Assembly: GCA_022820025.1 (NCBI GenBank)
Contig: JAJEGF010000085.1
Coordinates: 1 to 50,170 of the forward strand
Origin: Chloroflexota bacterium
GTDB lineage: Bacteria; Chloroflexota; UBA11872
Direction of reading: 5' to 3'
DNA length: 50,170 bases
Shown: piece by piece, positions 8,285 through 19,418 of the stretch
How positions within the stretch are numbered: the first letter of the stretch is position 1
How the letters are laid out: every line of letters begins with the position of its first letter
Program-made: the position numbers and the translations under genes
The notes under the pieces: model-generated
Seen by the model: only the letters and a program-made list of their open reading frames with translations
Databases searched by the model: none
Told to the model about the DNA's origin: nothing

Positions 8285-9412
8285 GCGCCGGACTCGTTCC
8301 CGGAGGAAATTGAGGATCGGAGCCAGGCCTCGATGAAGGGGTCGAGCGCGCCGTCGAGCACGGCATCGGTGTTGCCCACCTCAAGTCCGGTACGCAGATC
8401 TTTGACCTGGCGGTAGGGGTGCAGGACATAGGAGCGAATCTGGCTGCCGAAGTCGACGGCGGCCTGTTCGCCGCGCAGGCGGGCCTGCTCGGCTTCGCGC
8501 TCGGCGATCTGTCGCTCCAGCAGGCGCGCGCCCAGCATCTCCATGGCGACCTCGCGGTTCTGGTGCTGCGAGCGCTGGTTCTGGCAGGAGACGACGATGC
8601 CGGTAGGTTCGTGACGGATGCGCACGGCGGAGTCGGTCTTGTTGACGTATTGCCCGCCGGCGCCGCTGGCGCGGAAGGTCTCGACGCGGAGGTCCTCGGG
8701 GCTGATCGCCACTTCGTCCACGTCCTCCAGCACGGGTACGACGTCGACGCGGGCGAAGGAGGTATGGCGGCGGTTGCTGGCATCGAAGGGGGAGAGACGG
8801 ACGAGGCGGTGGACGCCGCGCTCGGCCTTGAGGTAGCCGTAGGCGTAGCGGCCAGAGGCGCGCAGGGTGGCGCTCTTGATGCCGGCTTCCTCGCCATGCG
8901 AGATGTCCACGACATCGGGCGCGAACGAACGCGAATCGGCCCAGCGGGAGTACATGCGCAGCAACATTTCGGCCCAGTCCTGCGATTCCGTGCCGCCGGC
9001 GCCGGATTGGACGGTCAGGAAGGCGTCGTGTTCGTCGTATTCGTCTCCGAGCAGGAGTTGAAACTCCAGGGAGGCCAGGCGGTTTTCGAGGGCCGCCACC
9101 TCGCTCGCGACTTCCTGTTGCAGATCGGGATCATCCGGGTCGAGGAGTTCAACCAACCCGACGACGTCGTCGGCCTGCGTGTCGAGTTCGTCCCAGAGGT
9201 CAACTTCATCCTGGACGCGCCGGTGGCGGCGCATCACCTCGCGGGCGCGGTCGGGGTCGTCCCAGAGATTGGGCGCGGCGACCTGGCGGTCGAGTTCGGT
9301 TAGCGTTGCGCGCTTGGCCGCCAGGTCAAAGATGCCTCCGAATCTCGGTGACCCGCTGGCGGGCGCGTCGCGCGCGCCCCTCAAGATCGGCGGTGTCGAC
9401 GGCTTCGGTCAT
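8281..9412 (-). CDS. prfB: Peptide chain release factor 2, expressed through a programmed +1 frameshift
   Basis: RF2 recognises UGA and UAA stops and triggers peptide release. The main frame shows the SPF-type segment RLSPFDASNRRHTSFARVDV and the GGQ loop SGAGGQYVNK. The main-frame ATG at 9384 encodes nonsense (MRGARDAPASGSPRF) and is not the real start. A zero-frame ORF begins at ATG 9412 behind AGGGGAG and reads MTEAVDTADLEG onward for 28 codons, ending ...RRHL before an in-frame TGA (9328-9326). The bases GGAGGCATCTTTGAC around it are the classic RF2 shift site. Slipping on CTT continues with Asp-Leu-Ala-Ala-Lys-Arg in the main frame, giving about 376 aa. RF2 level is thereby autoregulated. 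It follows secA by 16 bases and overlaps the next gene by ATGA. Confidence 0.95.
9325..9339 (-). promoter_or_regulatory. prfB programmed +1 ribosomal frameshift site
   Basis: On the minus strand the sequence is GGAGG (9339-9335), CAT, then CTT TGA C. The internal Shine-Dalgarno, the slippery Leu codon CTT, the in-frame TGA and the following C match the well-studied RF2 frameshift element in order and spacing. It sits after codon 28 of the zero frame. When RF2 is scarce the ribosome pauses at TGA and shifts forward, completing RF2. Confidence 0.93.
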
Positions 9413-9428
9413 GGCAGGGCGACTCCCC

Positions 9429-12077
<2,649 letters not shown>

Positions 12078-12082
12078 GTCTG

Positions 12083-12134
12083 TCGATTAAGTGCGGTGGC
12101 GCCCACGGCAGGCGCGGGACGTTAATCGAGTATA
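12083..12134 (-). promoter_or_regulatory. Inverted repeat and possible -10 element in the secA leader
   Basis: TCGATTAA (12083-12090) and TTAATCGA (12122-12129) form a perfect 8-base inverted repeat separated by 31 bases; it ends five bases before the secA ATG. The far arm directly adjoins TATACT (minus strand 12134-12129), which is at a plausible -10 distance for a 45-base leader. I see no good -35 and no obvious Shine-Dalgarno before the ATG. The pairing could act as an operator or as an mRNA stem over the start region. Confidence 0.35.
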
Positions 12135-12239
12135 TCGAGAGGCTTCACAGCGTCGGTGAGGGCTCGGAACACAAGAGGTTTCGGGCCAAACAGAGAAAAG
12201 CCGGGTTTGGGCACCTGCAAACATCACGGCCTGCGCAGG

Positions 12240-12296
12240 GTGGCAAATGTTCGGCAGGCAATTACTATGTCCGCCCAGAATCGTTCACGGGCGGAC
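12240..12296 (+). promoter_or_regulatory. Possible promoter and operator of the GHKL cassette
   Basis: GTGGCA (12240-12245) and TACTAT (12263-12268) are spaced by 17 bases and could be -35 and -10 boxes. Directly after them a perfect 8-base inverted repeat, GTCCGCCC (12269-12276) and GGGCGGAC (12289-12296), covers the expected transcription start. It lies eight bases before the GTG start at 12305. This arrangement fits a repressor site or a leader hairpin. It rests on pattern reading alone. Confidence 0.35.
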
Positions 12297-12304
12297 GGAC
12301 GGTT

Positions 12305-14332
12305 GTGAATTCCTCGGCACCCCACTGGCGCTTTGCGCGCATGTCGCCGTCCCAGGTCAACCAGGATCCGGTGCAAGGTGAGTTCTTTACGGCCGCCGCC
12401 GACTTACCGGATCGGTTAGTTCGAGAGTCAATCCAGAACTCCCTGGACGCCCGGCGACCGGGCGAGACCGTGAAAGTCCGCTTTGCCTTCAGCGGCGCCG
12501 AGCGCGCACTTCCAGTCGAGAAGGCCCGGCAATACCTGATCGGCCTTAGGTCGCATATCCAGGCCGTGGCCGACGGGCCGGCCGACAGCGCCGAAGCGGC
12601 TGCCATGCGGAGCGCGCTGGAGTGCCTCGATCAGCCCATGACCTATCTGACTGTGGGTGACTCGGGCACGACGGGCCTGCTGGGTGAGGTGGACGCCAAT
12701 CGCGAGCGGGAAGTCGGCAATGACTTCTGGGGCTTCTTTCGCAGCGTGGGCATCTCGCCCAAAGGCGAGGACTCCGGCGGCTCCTGGGGGCTCGGCAAAT
12801 GGGTCTTTCCCGACGCTTCGAGCATTAACGCCTACCTGGGCGTGACAAGGCGGGACGCCGAGGACCGTGATCTGCTAATGGGCATGGCGATGCTGAAGAC
12901 CCATCATCTCAGCGGCGATAACAAGTACCCGCCTTACGGCTACTTTGCCGCCGCCTCGGACTCGGACGACGACGAGTGGCTGCCGCTGCCGGTGGATTCC
13001 GGCGGCACTCCCAATGGGCTGGTTGCGCAAGCAATTCGGGACTTCAGTCTTGATCGTCGACTGGAAGGATCCGGGCTGTCTGTCGTGGTGCCCTATCCGA
13101 GAGAGTCGGCGGAGGGTGACGACGAAGCAGCGCTCACACCGGCAACGATTGCACGTGCCGTGGTCATCCAATACTTCATCCCAATCGTGCGTGGCCACCT
13201 CGAAGTCGAAATCGTCAAGCCTGGGGAACGACCGCGGGAAATCGACTCCGAGACTATCGAGGTCGAATTGGGCCATATCGCACCACCGCGGCGCGACGAC
13301 AACTCGCTCCCAGCGCTGCGGGGTGCCATACAGCTAGCGCGGTGGGCGGATCGGCTCAGGGACGAGGAACACATCGAGTTGCCGGCACCCCACAGAAGTG
13401 ATGCATTGGACGATCTTGACCTACCGTCCCTGCGCGAGAGTTACGACCAGAGCGAGCGACTGGCTTTCCGCCTAACTCTGAACGCGCGCCGACGAGACCC
13501 CGACACGACCACGCCCGTTAGCTTCCGGCTCTATCTGGAGCGCGACGATGACCTACCGCGAGGCCACGACTATTTCGTACGAGGGCACCTGCGCATTCCT
13601 GGAATGGACCACATCGGCAGTCACAAGGCGCGCGCCCTTGTGTTGGTGGACGGAGATTCGGAGCTCGGCCACCTGCTACGTGACGCGGAGGGACCGGCCC
13701 ACGCAACCTGGGATCCGCAGGCCCAGCGGCTGAAGGACCGCTGGATCGGGGGCTACGACCGAGTCCAACGTGTGCGTCGTGCAGCGCTGTTGATTCTTCA
13801 ACGTCTGGTTGAGCGGCCAGAAGAACGGCAGTTCGACGCGCTGGCCGACCTGTTCCCGTCAGACCTCGACGCGGCACGTGGTCGTTCGAGGCGCCAGCGA
13901 TCAGGGACTGAAAAACCCGATCCTCCTGGGCCTGGACCGATCGTCCCTAAGGCTCCACCGCCTGTGAGACTGTCGGATATTGAAGGCGGCTTCAGCTTTC
14001 GGGCTTCGCCGGGAGCAGCAGCAAACGGCTCGATCTGGGATTTGCGCTTCGCTTATGACGTTGTACGGGGTGGCAAGGGCCGGGCATTCCGGCAGTTCGA
14101 GCAGGGCGCCAATCAAGGGGCACCGGACTTCTCTCTGCAGAACGGCCTCGCGGTTGAGTCCGACGGGTGCCAGCTCGAGGTCACCGGCGACAACGCGATG
14201 CGAGTTGAGGTCCGGAGCGACGACTTTCGGCTTACGGTGACGGGTCTCGACGAGCGCGATGTGGTTGTTGAAGCAGTTGAGGCTAGGGCCATCGACAGCG
14301 CCGACGACACCGACACGGAGACCACAACATGA
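12305..14332 (+). CDS. GHKL/MutL-type ATPase of a four-gene cassette
   Basis: 675 aa from a GTG start; an ATG at 12341 is an alternative. The N-terminal ~200 residues carry the Bergerat-fold motifs: N-box RESIQNSLDA with Glu41 and Asn45, G1 box VGDSGTTG with Asp119, and a glycine-rich G2 loop GGSWGLGKWVF (158-168). The remaining ~450 residues are not recognised. They include a Pro-rich linker near residues 535-555 and an acidic beta-rich C-terminal part that ends in a Thr/Asp tail. GHKL ATPases such as MutL, gyrase B and MORC act as ATP-driven clamps. Here there is no MutL endonuclease motif that I can see. The stop overlaps the next gene by ATGA, so the products are made together. Function is unknown; an anti-phage role is inference from the cassette layout. 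Confidence 0.75.
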   Translation: MNSSAPHWRFARMSPSQVNQDPVQGEFFTAAADLPDRLVRESIQNSLDARRPGETVKVRFAFSGAERALPVEKARQYLIGLRSHIQAVADGPADSAEAAAMRSALECLDQPMTYLTVGDSGTTGLLGEVDANREREVGNDFWGFFRSVGISPKGEDSGGSWGLGKWVFPDASSINAYLGVTRRDAEDRDLLMGMAMLKTHHLSGDNKYPPYGYFAAASDSDDDEWLPLPVDSGGTPNGLVAQAIRDFSLDRRLEGSGLSVVVPYPRESAEGDDEAALTPATIARAVVIQYFIPIVRGHLEVEIVKPGERPREIDSETIEVELGHIAPPRRDDNSLPALRGAIQLARWADRLRDEEHIELPAPHRSDALDDLDLPSLRESYDQSERLAFRLTLNARRRDPDTTTPVSFRLYLERDDDLPRGHDYFVRGHLRIPGMDHIGSHKARALVLVDGDSELGHLLRDAEGPAHATWDPQAQRLKDRWIGGYDRVQRVRRAALLILQRLVERPEERQFDALADLFPSDLDAARGRSRRQRSGTEKPDPPGPGPIVPKAPPPVRLSDIEGGFSFRASPGAAANGSIWDLRFAYDVVRGGKGRAFRQFEQGANQGAPDFSLQNGLAVESDGCQLEVTGDNAMRVEVRSDDFRLTVTGLDERDVVVEAVEARAIDSADDTDTETTT

Positions 14333-15105
14333 TCCGTCGTCTCAACCGCACCGGTCGCCGTCAGATTGCTCGCAGCGACATTTCGGTGCGGCTGAGGCCG
14401 ACAGAAGGGAATGAGCCGCCAATCTTCGATATTGAACTCAATCTAGAGGGTTACAACTTCCCAGTCGACGCGCGCGTTCGAGTGGAGGCTTGGCGAAGCA
14501 ATACGGTTCAACGATGGGACTTTGGCACGGTTGGCCTGCCTACGGCGCCATCTGACGAAGCCCGGCGGATGCGTGATGTGCCGCAGTCGTCTCAGTTTCG
14601 GGTGATGGTGGTGGCGGGCGATGGCTCCGGGCGGCTGTTGGGGCATCTGCCCAGCATCCGGCCGGTGCTGCCGCAGAAGTCGCTGTTGCCGGTTCGCGAA
14701 GCCGGTGAAGACGAGTTGGGAGAGGAAGTCTGGCGGGTTGACTTCGGCGACGACGACCTACCCGAGTTGCTGCTTAACGCCAGTGTCGGCGGCATCAGTG
14801 AAATCGTGCGCAGCGATAAGACGTTCCGTTCACTGGTCATGCCTGCCGTATTGCGCAGCATCCTCACCCACGGTCTGATTGACGAACGTGCGGATCCGGA
14901 CGACGACGAGAGCCCCTGGGAGGGCTGGTTTCGGCTGGCGAAGAGCCTGCATCCGGACGTTGACTTTCCGCAGGCGCAATCTGACGACTTCGACACGGAC
15001 CTCACTGAGGCCCGTGAATGGATCGAGGCCGTGGTGCGCGCATTTGCGAAAGAGCGAGTATTTGCCGCTGGGGCGTACGACTCGGCGTGGCGGATGGGAG
15101 CGTAG
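14329..15105 (+). CDS. Unknown protein, second gene of the GHKL cassette
   Basis: 258 aa, not recognised. The N-terminal half (residues ~15-110) alternates short beta-like stretches. The middle contains EVWRVDFGDDDLPELLLN, and the C-terminal half is helical and acidic (DERADPDDDES, AQSDDFDTDLTEAREW). I see no signal peptide, membrane segment or Cys/His metal motif. It starts within the stop of the GHKL gene (ATGA overlap) and ends three bases before the next GTG start. Such tight coupling suggests a stoichiometric subunit, perhaps an adaptor between the ATPase and the paralogous proteins that follow. Confidence 0.6.
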   Translation: MIRRLNRTGRRQIARSDISVRLRPTEGNEPPIFDIELNLEGYNFPVDARVRVEAWRSNTVQRWDFGTVGLPTAPSDEARRMRDVPQSSQFRVMVVAGDGSGRLLGHLPSIRPVLPQKSLLPVREAGEDELGEEVWRVDFGDDDLPELLLNASVGGISEIVRSDKTFRSLVMPAVLRSILTHGLIDERADPDDDESPWEGWFRLAKSLHPDVDFPQAQSDDFDTDLTEAREWIEAVVRAFAKERVFAAGAYDSAWRMGA

Positions 15106-15108
15106 AAG

Positions 15109-16671
15109 GTGGCCGGCTGGCGGCCGCCCGACTCCACTCCGCTCGATGAGATTCGCGAAGCGCGCTCGGCGTTGGCCGGCGCACGTGAGTTCCTGGAGGC
15201 CGAACAAGGGAGGCCCGGGCGCGTTGATCTGACAGTTCTGACGGGCGGCAATTCACTGGCGCTGCAGCTGCTACACGATGCGCTGGGCTACCGCACAACC
15301 AATGTCCAAAAGCGCTCAGCACGCTCGGCCATCGCCACCGCGAGCCGTGTGCTGGAGGAAGTCTCCAAGGGTCGCGACCCGACGGTTGAAGGAGCTGTGT
15401 TTCGGAGTCTCTCTCAGTCAAACAGACCGCAGTCCTCCCGAGTCCGGCGTGAAGTGGACGACGAGACAGTGCAACCGGTCGCTTCCCCGGCTCGCGCGGC
15501 GGCTACTGCTAAGGGCGCCGGAAGCGATGAGCGCAGTCCGGCTGCCCCGACCACACCGCGCGAGGGAGTCTTCACTCGACCAAGTGAAACATCGAGTATC
15601 CAGGTCAGGCGCTTGACGGGCGACGGCATTCAGCGCGCCAAAGAGTTCCTGGCCTATATGCGCGAGCACCCCCGTGCGAAGCGAGAGCCGCCGCGCGATC
15701 TGCTATTCGGCGAACGCTATAGTCGCCCGTTTCGAGCGACGGTTCGGGTCGAGCCGAGGTCGTTTCGTACCCGTCGCGAGGCAGCCGAGTATTTCGTACC
15801 CAGATTTGATCCGATCCGGCACCTCGTTGCCGATCACGCTGGGCTGTGGTCGTGGCTGGGTATGTATTACTTCGCCGATACGGTGCGGGTTGAGGGCGAT
15901 GTCGTCAGACTCTCACGCGAAGATGAGACATTCGTTGTCGATAGACAAGATGGAATATCCTACCGGAGAAGATTCCGCCATTACCTTTGGAGCTCATGGC
16001 GATTATATGGGGCACATGGGGAAAGCGTAGCGTTCTTGCTTGATAAGGATTTGACTTGGATCGGTCAACTTGCATTACGAGCTCTCGACACTGTTCGTAT
16101 CTTCAACTCGGCTGGAATCATTCAATTGATGCTGCGTCTGTATACGGAAAAAGGGAGGCAGAAGCGTGGGTTTATGTATAGCGTCGGTGGTCAGCGGCAT
16201 CTGATTCGCGTCCTCGACCAGCTCGAACGCACCTATGACGTCTATGGCATGTCCACCGACGCGCTCGTCCGCATCCTTCCTGAGGAGTTCCGTCGCTGGG
16301 ACAGTGAGTCGGCGCCGGGTGCGCTCGAAACCGCCGCGGTTTCTGAACCTGCTGTCGGCGTTGTCGATGCGTCTCCCGCCTTTCCCGCTCCTGCCGAACG
16401 TGTTCGTGGAGAGCCTAGCGACAGGCCCAGGGCGAACGGGGATAGGGCTGACCCCACGCCAGACCCACCGTCCGTCCGTCAGACGCTGCTGGACGTTCGC
16501 GCTCGAATCGAGCAGCAGGGGCAGGTTTCATGGGCCGACCCGCGCCAGTTCATGGAGGAAGGTTCGGCGGCCTGGAGGGCGTACGTTGCAGTTTGTGGGG
16601 TGCCGGAGCGTCGGTTGTTTCGGATCGCCTTCCTGCACCGACTTGATGAGGCGCTGGCGGCGCTGGACTGA
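15109..16671 (+). CDS. DUF6339-like protein A of the GHKL cassette
   Basis: 520 aa, GTG start three bases after the previous stop. A helical N-terminal region (1-100) and a low-complexity linker (105-165) come before a core at about 165-400. The core contains DHAGLWSWLGMYYF, RHYLWSSWRLY, IFNSAGIIQLMLRLY, QKRGF and DQLERTYDVYGM...LPEEFRRW. This pattern resembles my memory of DUF6339 proteins, which occur in defence neighbourhoods; I could not check it. A second variable linker leads to a C-terminal domain (about 450-520) with VRQTLLDVRARIEQQGQVSW. Core and C-terminal domain are repeated in the next gene. GC is lower around 15900-16160, consistent with transfer. No catalytic motif is obvious. 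Confidence 0.6.
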   Translation: MAGWRPPDSTPLDEIREARSALAGAREFLEAEQGRPGRVDLTVLTGGNSLALQLLHDALGYRTTNVQKRSARSAIATASRVLEEVSKGRDPTVEGAVFRSLSQSNRPQSSRVRREVDDETVQPVASPARAAATAKGAGSDERSPAAPTTPREGVFTRPSETSSIQVRRLTGDGIQRAKEFLAYMREHPRAKREPPRDLLFGERYSRPFRATVRVEPRSFRTRREAAEYFVPRFDPIRHLVADHAGLWSWLGMYYFADTVRVEGDVVRLSREDETFVVDRQDGISYRRRFRHYLWSSWRLYGAHGESVAFLLDKDLTWIGQLALRALDTVRIFNSAGIIQLMLRLYTEKGRQKRGFMYSVGGQRHLIRVLDQLERTYDVYGMSTDALVRILPEEFRRWDSESAPGALETAAVSEPAVGVVDASPAFPAPAERVRGEPSDRPRANGDRADPTPDPPSVRQTLLDVRARIEQQGQVSWADPRQFMEEGSAAWRAYVAVCGVPERRLFRIAFLHRLDEALAALD

Positions 16672-16690
16672 GGTACGAGGCAGCAGGCCC

Positions 16691-18130
16691 ATGGGATGGC
16701 TGGATGCGCAGGCCGTCTTGGAGTGGTATTCGGAGTATCAGACCAATGAAGAACTTAGGATGCGATGCCAGCCGTCGCATGCCAATAGCACTTGGCCTCC
16801 ATCTTGTCGGCTTGGCGGACTGTCGAGGATTTATGAGGCTGCAGATGAGACTTTGCTGCCGGTGTACGCTAAGCCAAGCCAAGGATCCGTGACTTTCGCA
16901 CCCGGTGGCGTTCGGCTGTACTCGGATGCTGCGGAAGACTCTGAGCCGCGTAGCAATTCGGTTCAGCCCTCCGAGGACACACCTGGTGCACGGCTCTCTC
17001 GAGGGTCGGCGGTGACCACCGCGGGCACGCGAGTTAGACGCTTGACCGACGACGGTCTCCGACGAGCCCGAGAATTTCTGGCATTCATGCGTGACCATCC
17101 AAGTACGAACCGAGAACCACCGCAGGAGCTTCTCTTTGGCGATCGCTACAGTCGACGACTCTTGGAGAATGTCCATGTAGATCGTCGGTCGCTCAAAACC
17201 CGTCGCGAGGTTGGTGAGTACTTATCGCCGAGGTTAAGGTCGATCAGGCCTCTCGTATCCGATCACGCTGGCCTATGGTCGTGGCTAGGCATCTACTTCT
17301 TTGCGGACACAGTGCTCGTGGAGGATGGCATCCACAAACTCTCGCCCGTTGATGAGACATTCGTTTTTGCGGATAGCAACGATCGACACGCGTACCGGCA
17401 CTATCTCAGGGGCGCGTGGCGACTGTATGAAGCGCACGGCGAGAGTGTGGCCTTTCTGCTCGATCAGGATCTGACGTCGTTCGGCGATATCGCCGAACGC
17501 GTGTTCGGCTCTGTGCGGATCTTCAATTCGGCTGGCGTCATCCAGTTGATTCTGCGCTTATTTACGCGCGGGAGCCAGCAAAAGCGAGGCTTCGGTCGAC
17601 GACCCGGAGGATTGCGGCATCTGATTCGGGTTCTAGACCAGCTAGAACGCACCTACGACGTTTACGGTATGTCGCCCGACGCGCTGATTCGAATCCTCCC
17701 TGAGGAGTTCCGGCGCTGGGACGGCGAGTCGGTGCCGCGGGCGCTCGAAAGCGCCGCGAATCCCGAGCCTGCCGCCACTGCCTCCAAGTCGTCCCCCGCG
17801 GTCAGCTCGCTCGCCAAACCCAGCCTCGGCAAGCCAACTGAACAACAGGCCAGAGAACGGCCACTCGCAGAGACCATTGCAAGTGGTGACGCGGCCAAGC
17901 CGACGCCGACCTCGGAATCGGAGTCACCTTCAGTCCGCCGGACGCTTTTGGATATCCGCGCGCAGATCGAACGGCAAGGGCAGGTCACTTGGGCCGATCC
18001 CCGCGAACACCTCAAGGAAGGCTCGGAGGCCTGGGCCGCTTACGTCGCGACCTGCGGCGTTCCGGAACGAAGGCTATTTCGGACCGCATTTCTGCACCGA
18101 CTTGATGAGGTGCTGGCCTCACTAGACTAA
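16691..18130 (+). CDS. DUF6339-like protein B, paralogue of the preceding gene
   Basis: 479 aa from the ATG at 16691, placed 19 bases after protein A. The frame is open further upstream to 16235, but that part is only a shadow of gene A. The N-terminal ~110 residues (MGWLDAQAVLEWYSEYQ...) are unlike those of A. From about residue 113 the core matches A at roughly 60% by eye: DHAGLWSWLGIYFF, RHYLRGAWRLY, IFNSAGVIQLILRLF, DQLERTYDVYGM and LPEEFRRW are all kept. The C-terminal domain (VRRTLLDIRAQIERQGQVTW...GVPERRLFRTAFLHRLDE) is even closer. Tandem duplication with replacement of the N-terminus is the simplest reading. The two may form a heteromer or recognise different ligands. Confidence 0.6.
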   Translation: MGWLDAQAVLEWYSEYQTNEELRMRCQPSHANSTWPPSCRLGGLSRIYEAADETLLPVYAKPSQGSVTFAPGGVRLYSDAAEDSEPRSNSVQPSEDTPGARLSRGSAVTTAGTRVRRLTDDGLRRAREFLAFMRDHPSTNREPPQELLFGDRYSRRLLENVHVDRRSLKTRREVGEYLSPRLRSIRPLVSDHAGLWSWLGIYFFADTVLVEDGIHKLSPVDETFVFADSNDRHAYRHYLRGAWRLYEAHGESVAFLLDQDLTSFGDIAERVFGSVRIFNSAGVIQLILRLFTRGSQQKRGFGRRPGGLRHLIRVLDQLERTYDVYGMSPDALIRILPEEFRRWDGESVPRALESAANPEPAATASKSSPAVSSLAKPSLGKPTEQQARERPLAETIASGDAAKPTPTSESESPSVRRTLLDIRAQIERQGQVTWADPREHLKEGSEAWAAYVATCGVPERRLFRTAFLHRLDEVLASLD

Positions 18131-18199
18131 GACGGCGCGGTAGCGGTATCTGACGGACGATCCCTGCCTTAGTCGGATGGCGTCGTTGACGCACCCGAC

Positions 18200-19381
18200 C
18201 TAGAGGCTGATGACGGCCTCGTAGAGGTCCGCGACTTCGTCCTGGGTGGCGAGGCGGGGGTTGTTGGCGGGGCTGCCGCTGGCGAGGGCGTCGCGGGCCA
18301 TGGCGGGGGTGACTTCGCGGAAACGATCCGCGTCGACGCCCCAGGCGCGGAGGGTTGGGACTTCAAGGTCGGCCGCCAGGTCGCGGACGATGGCTACGCC
18401 GGCTACGGCGGCCTCGTGGTCGTCGGTCTCGGTGGCTCCGAGGACGCGGGCGATGTGGGCGAAGCGGGGGATGTCGCCGCCGAGGCTGAACTCCATGACG
18501 GTGGGCAGCAGCATGGCGTTGGAAAGGCCGTGGGGCACGTGGAAGTAGGCGCCGATGGGGCGCGACATGCCGTGGACCAGGGCCACGGAGGCGTTGTTGA
18601 AGGCCAGGCCGGCGTGTAACGAGCCCACCAGCATCTCCTCGCGGGCCTCGGCGTCGTCGGGGTGGTGGTAGGCGCGGGCCATGAAGCGGCCGATGCGGTC
18701 AATCGCATCGATGGCGAGGGCGTCGGTGATCGGGAAGCGCCGGCGTGAAACGTAGGCCTCGATGCCGTGGGTCAGCGCGTCAAGCCCGGTGGACGCGGTG
18801 ACGCCGGCCGGCATGGTGAAGGTGGGCTCGGGGTCGACGATGGCGGCGGCTGGGACGAGGTGGGAGCTCATCAGCAGCATCTTCACGTCGCGGTCGGGGT
18901 CGGTGATGGCGACGCCGCGGGTGACTTCGCTGCCGGTGCCGGCGGTGGTGGGGATGGCGATGACGGGCAGGCCGGGATCGGGGATTTGCTCGTAGCCCTC
19001 GTAGTCGGGGCCGCTCCCCGGGTTGGTGTGCAGCACGGCCGCCAGCTTGGCGGTATCGAGGGCACTGCCGCCGCCGAAGCCAATCACGACATCAGCGTCG
19101 GCGGCGCGGATGGCGGCTAGGGCGGCGTCCACGTCGCGGGTGGTGGGTTCGCCGGTGAGCTCGGCCAGGATCGTGGTGGCGACGTCGGCGTCGGCGGCCA
19201 GGGCTTCGAGCCTGGGCGCCCACTCGGAATTGCCCATCACACGGTCGGTGATGATGGCGGCTCGTTCGGCGCCCAGTTCGCGCAGAGCGGCCGGTAGCTG
19301 GTTGAGCGCGCCGCGGCCGACGTGGATCACCGGCGGCGCGCGGAAGTCGCGGCCTTGCAGGTCAGTCGTGGCGGCGCTCAC
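18200..19381 (-). CDS. Iron-containing alcohol dehydrogenase
   Basis: 393 aa. The N-terminal dinucleotide-binding half has GFGGGSALDTAK (101-112) and PTTAGTGSEVT (144-154). The C-terminal helical half provides the metal ligands Asp201 and His205 (GLDALTHGIEAY), His270 (LVHGMSRPIG) and His284 (VPHG). Family members reduce aldehydes or oxidise alcohols with NAD(P). The substrate cannot be read from sequence. Downstream of the GHKL cassette it is convergent with it, and it is not tightly linked to the superoxide dismutase gene upstream (37 bases). A second, clearly different family member lies at 26021. Confidence 0.92.
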   Translation of the reverse strand: MSAATTDLQGRDFRAPPVIHVGRGALNQLPAALRELGAERAAIITDRVMGNSEWAPRLEALAADADVATTILAELTGEPTTRDVDAALAAIRAADADVVIGFGGGSALDTAKLAAVLHTNPGSGPDYEGYEQIPDPGLPVIAIPTTAGTGSEVTRGVAITDPDRDVKMLLMSSHLVPAAAIVDPEPTFTMPAGVTASTGLDALTHGIEAYVSRRRFPITDALAIDAIDRIGRFMARAYHHPDDAEAREEMLVGSLHAGLAFNNASVALVHGMSRPIGAYFHVPHGLSNAMLLPTVMEFSLGGDIPRFAHIARVLGATETDDHEAAVAGVAIVRDLAADLEVPTLRAWGVDADRFREVTPAMARDALASGSPANNPRLATQDEVADLYEAVISL

Positions 19382-19418
19382 GATTCCGGTGGATGTCCCG
19401 CATGCCTGGCCGGTCCGC

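Noticed and set aside
9329..9384. ATG at 9384 as the prfB start
   Set aside because: The encoded residues do not match RF2, while the 9412 start plus the frameshift site gives a normal RF2 N-terminus.
16235..16690. Upstream extension of DUF6339-like protein B to a 631-aa protein
   Set aside because: It overlaps the conserved end of protein A in another frame. The ATG at 16691 comes 19 bases after A's stop.
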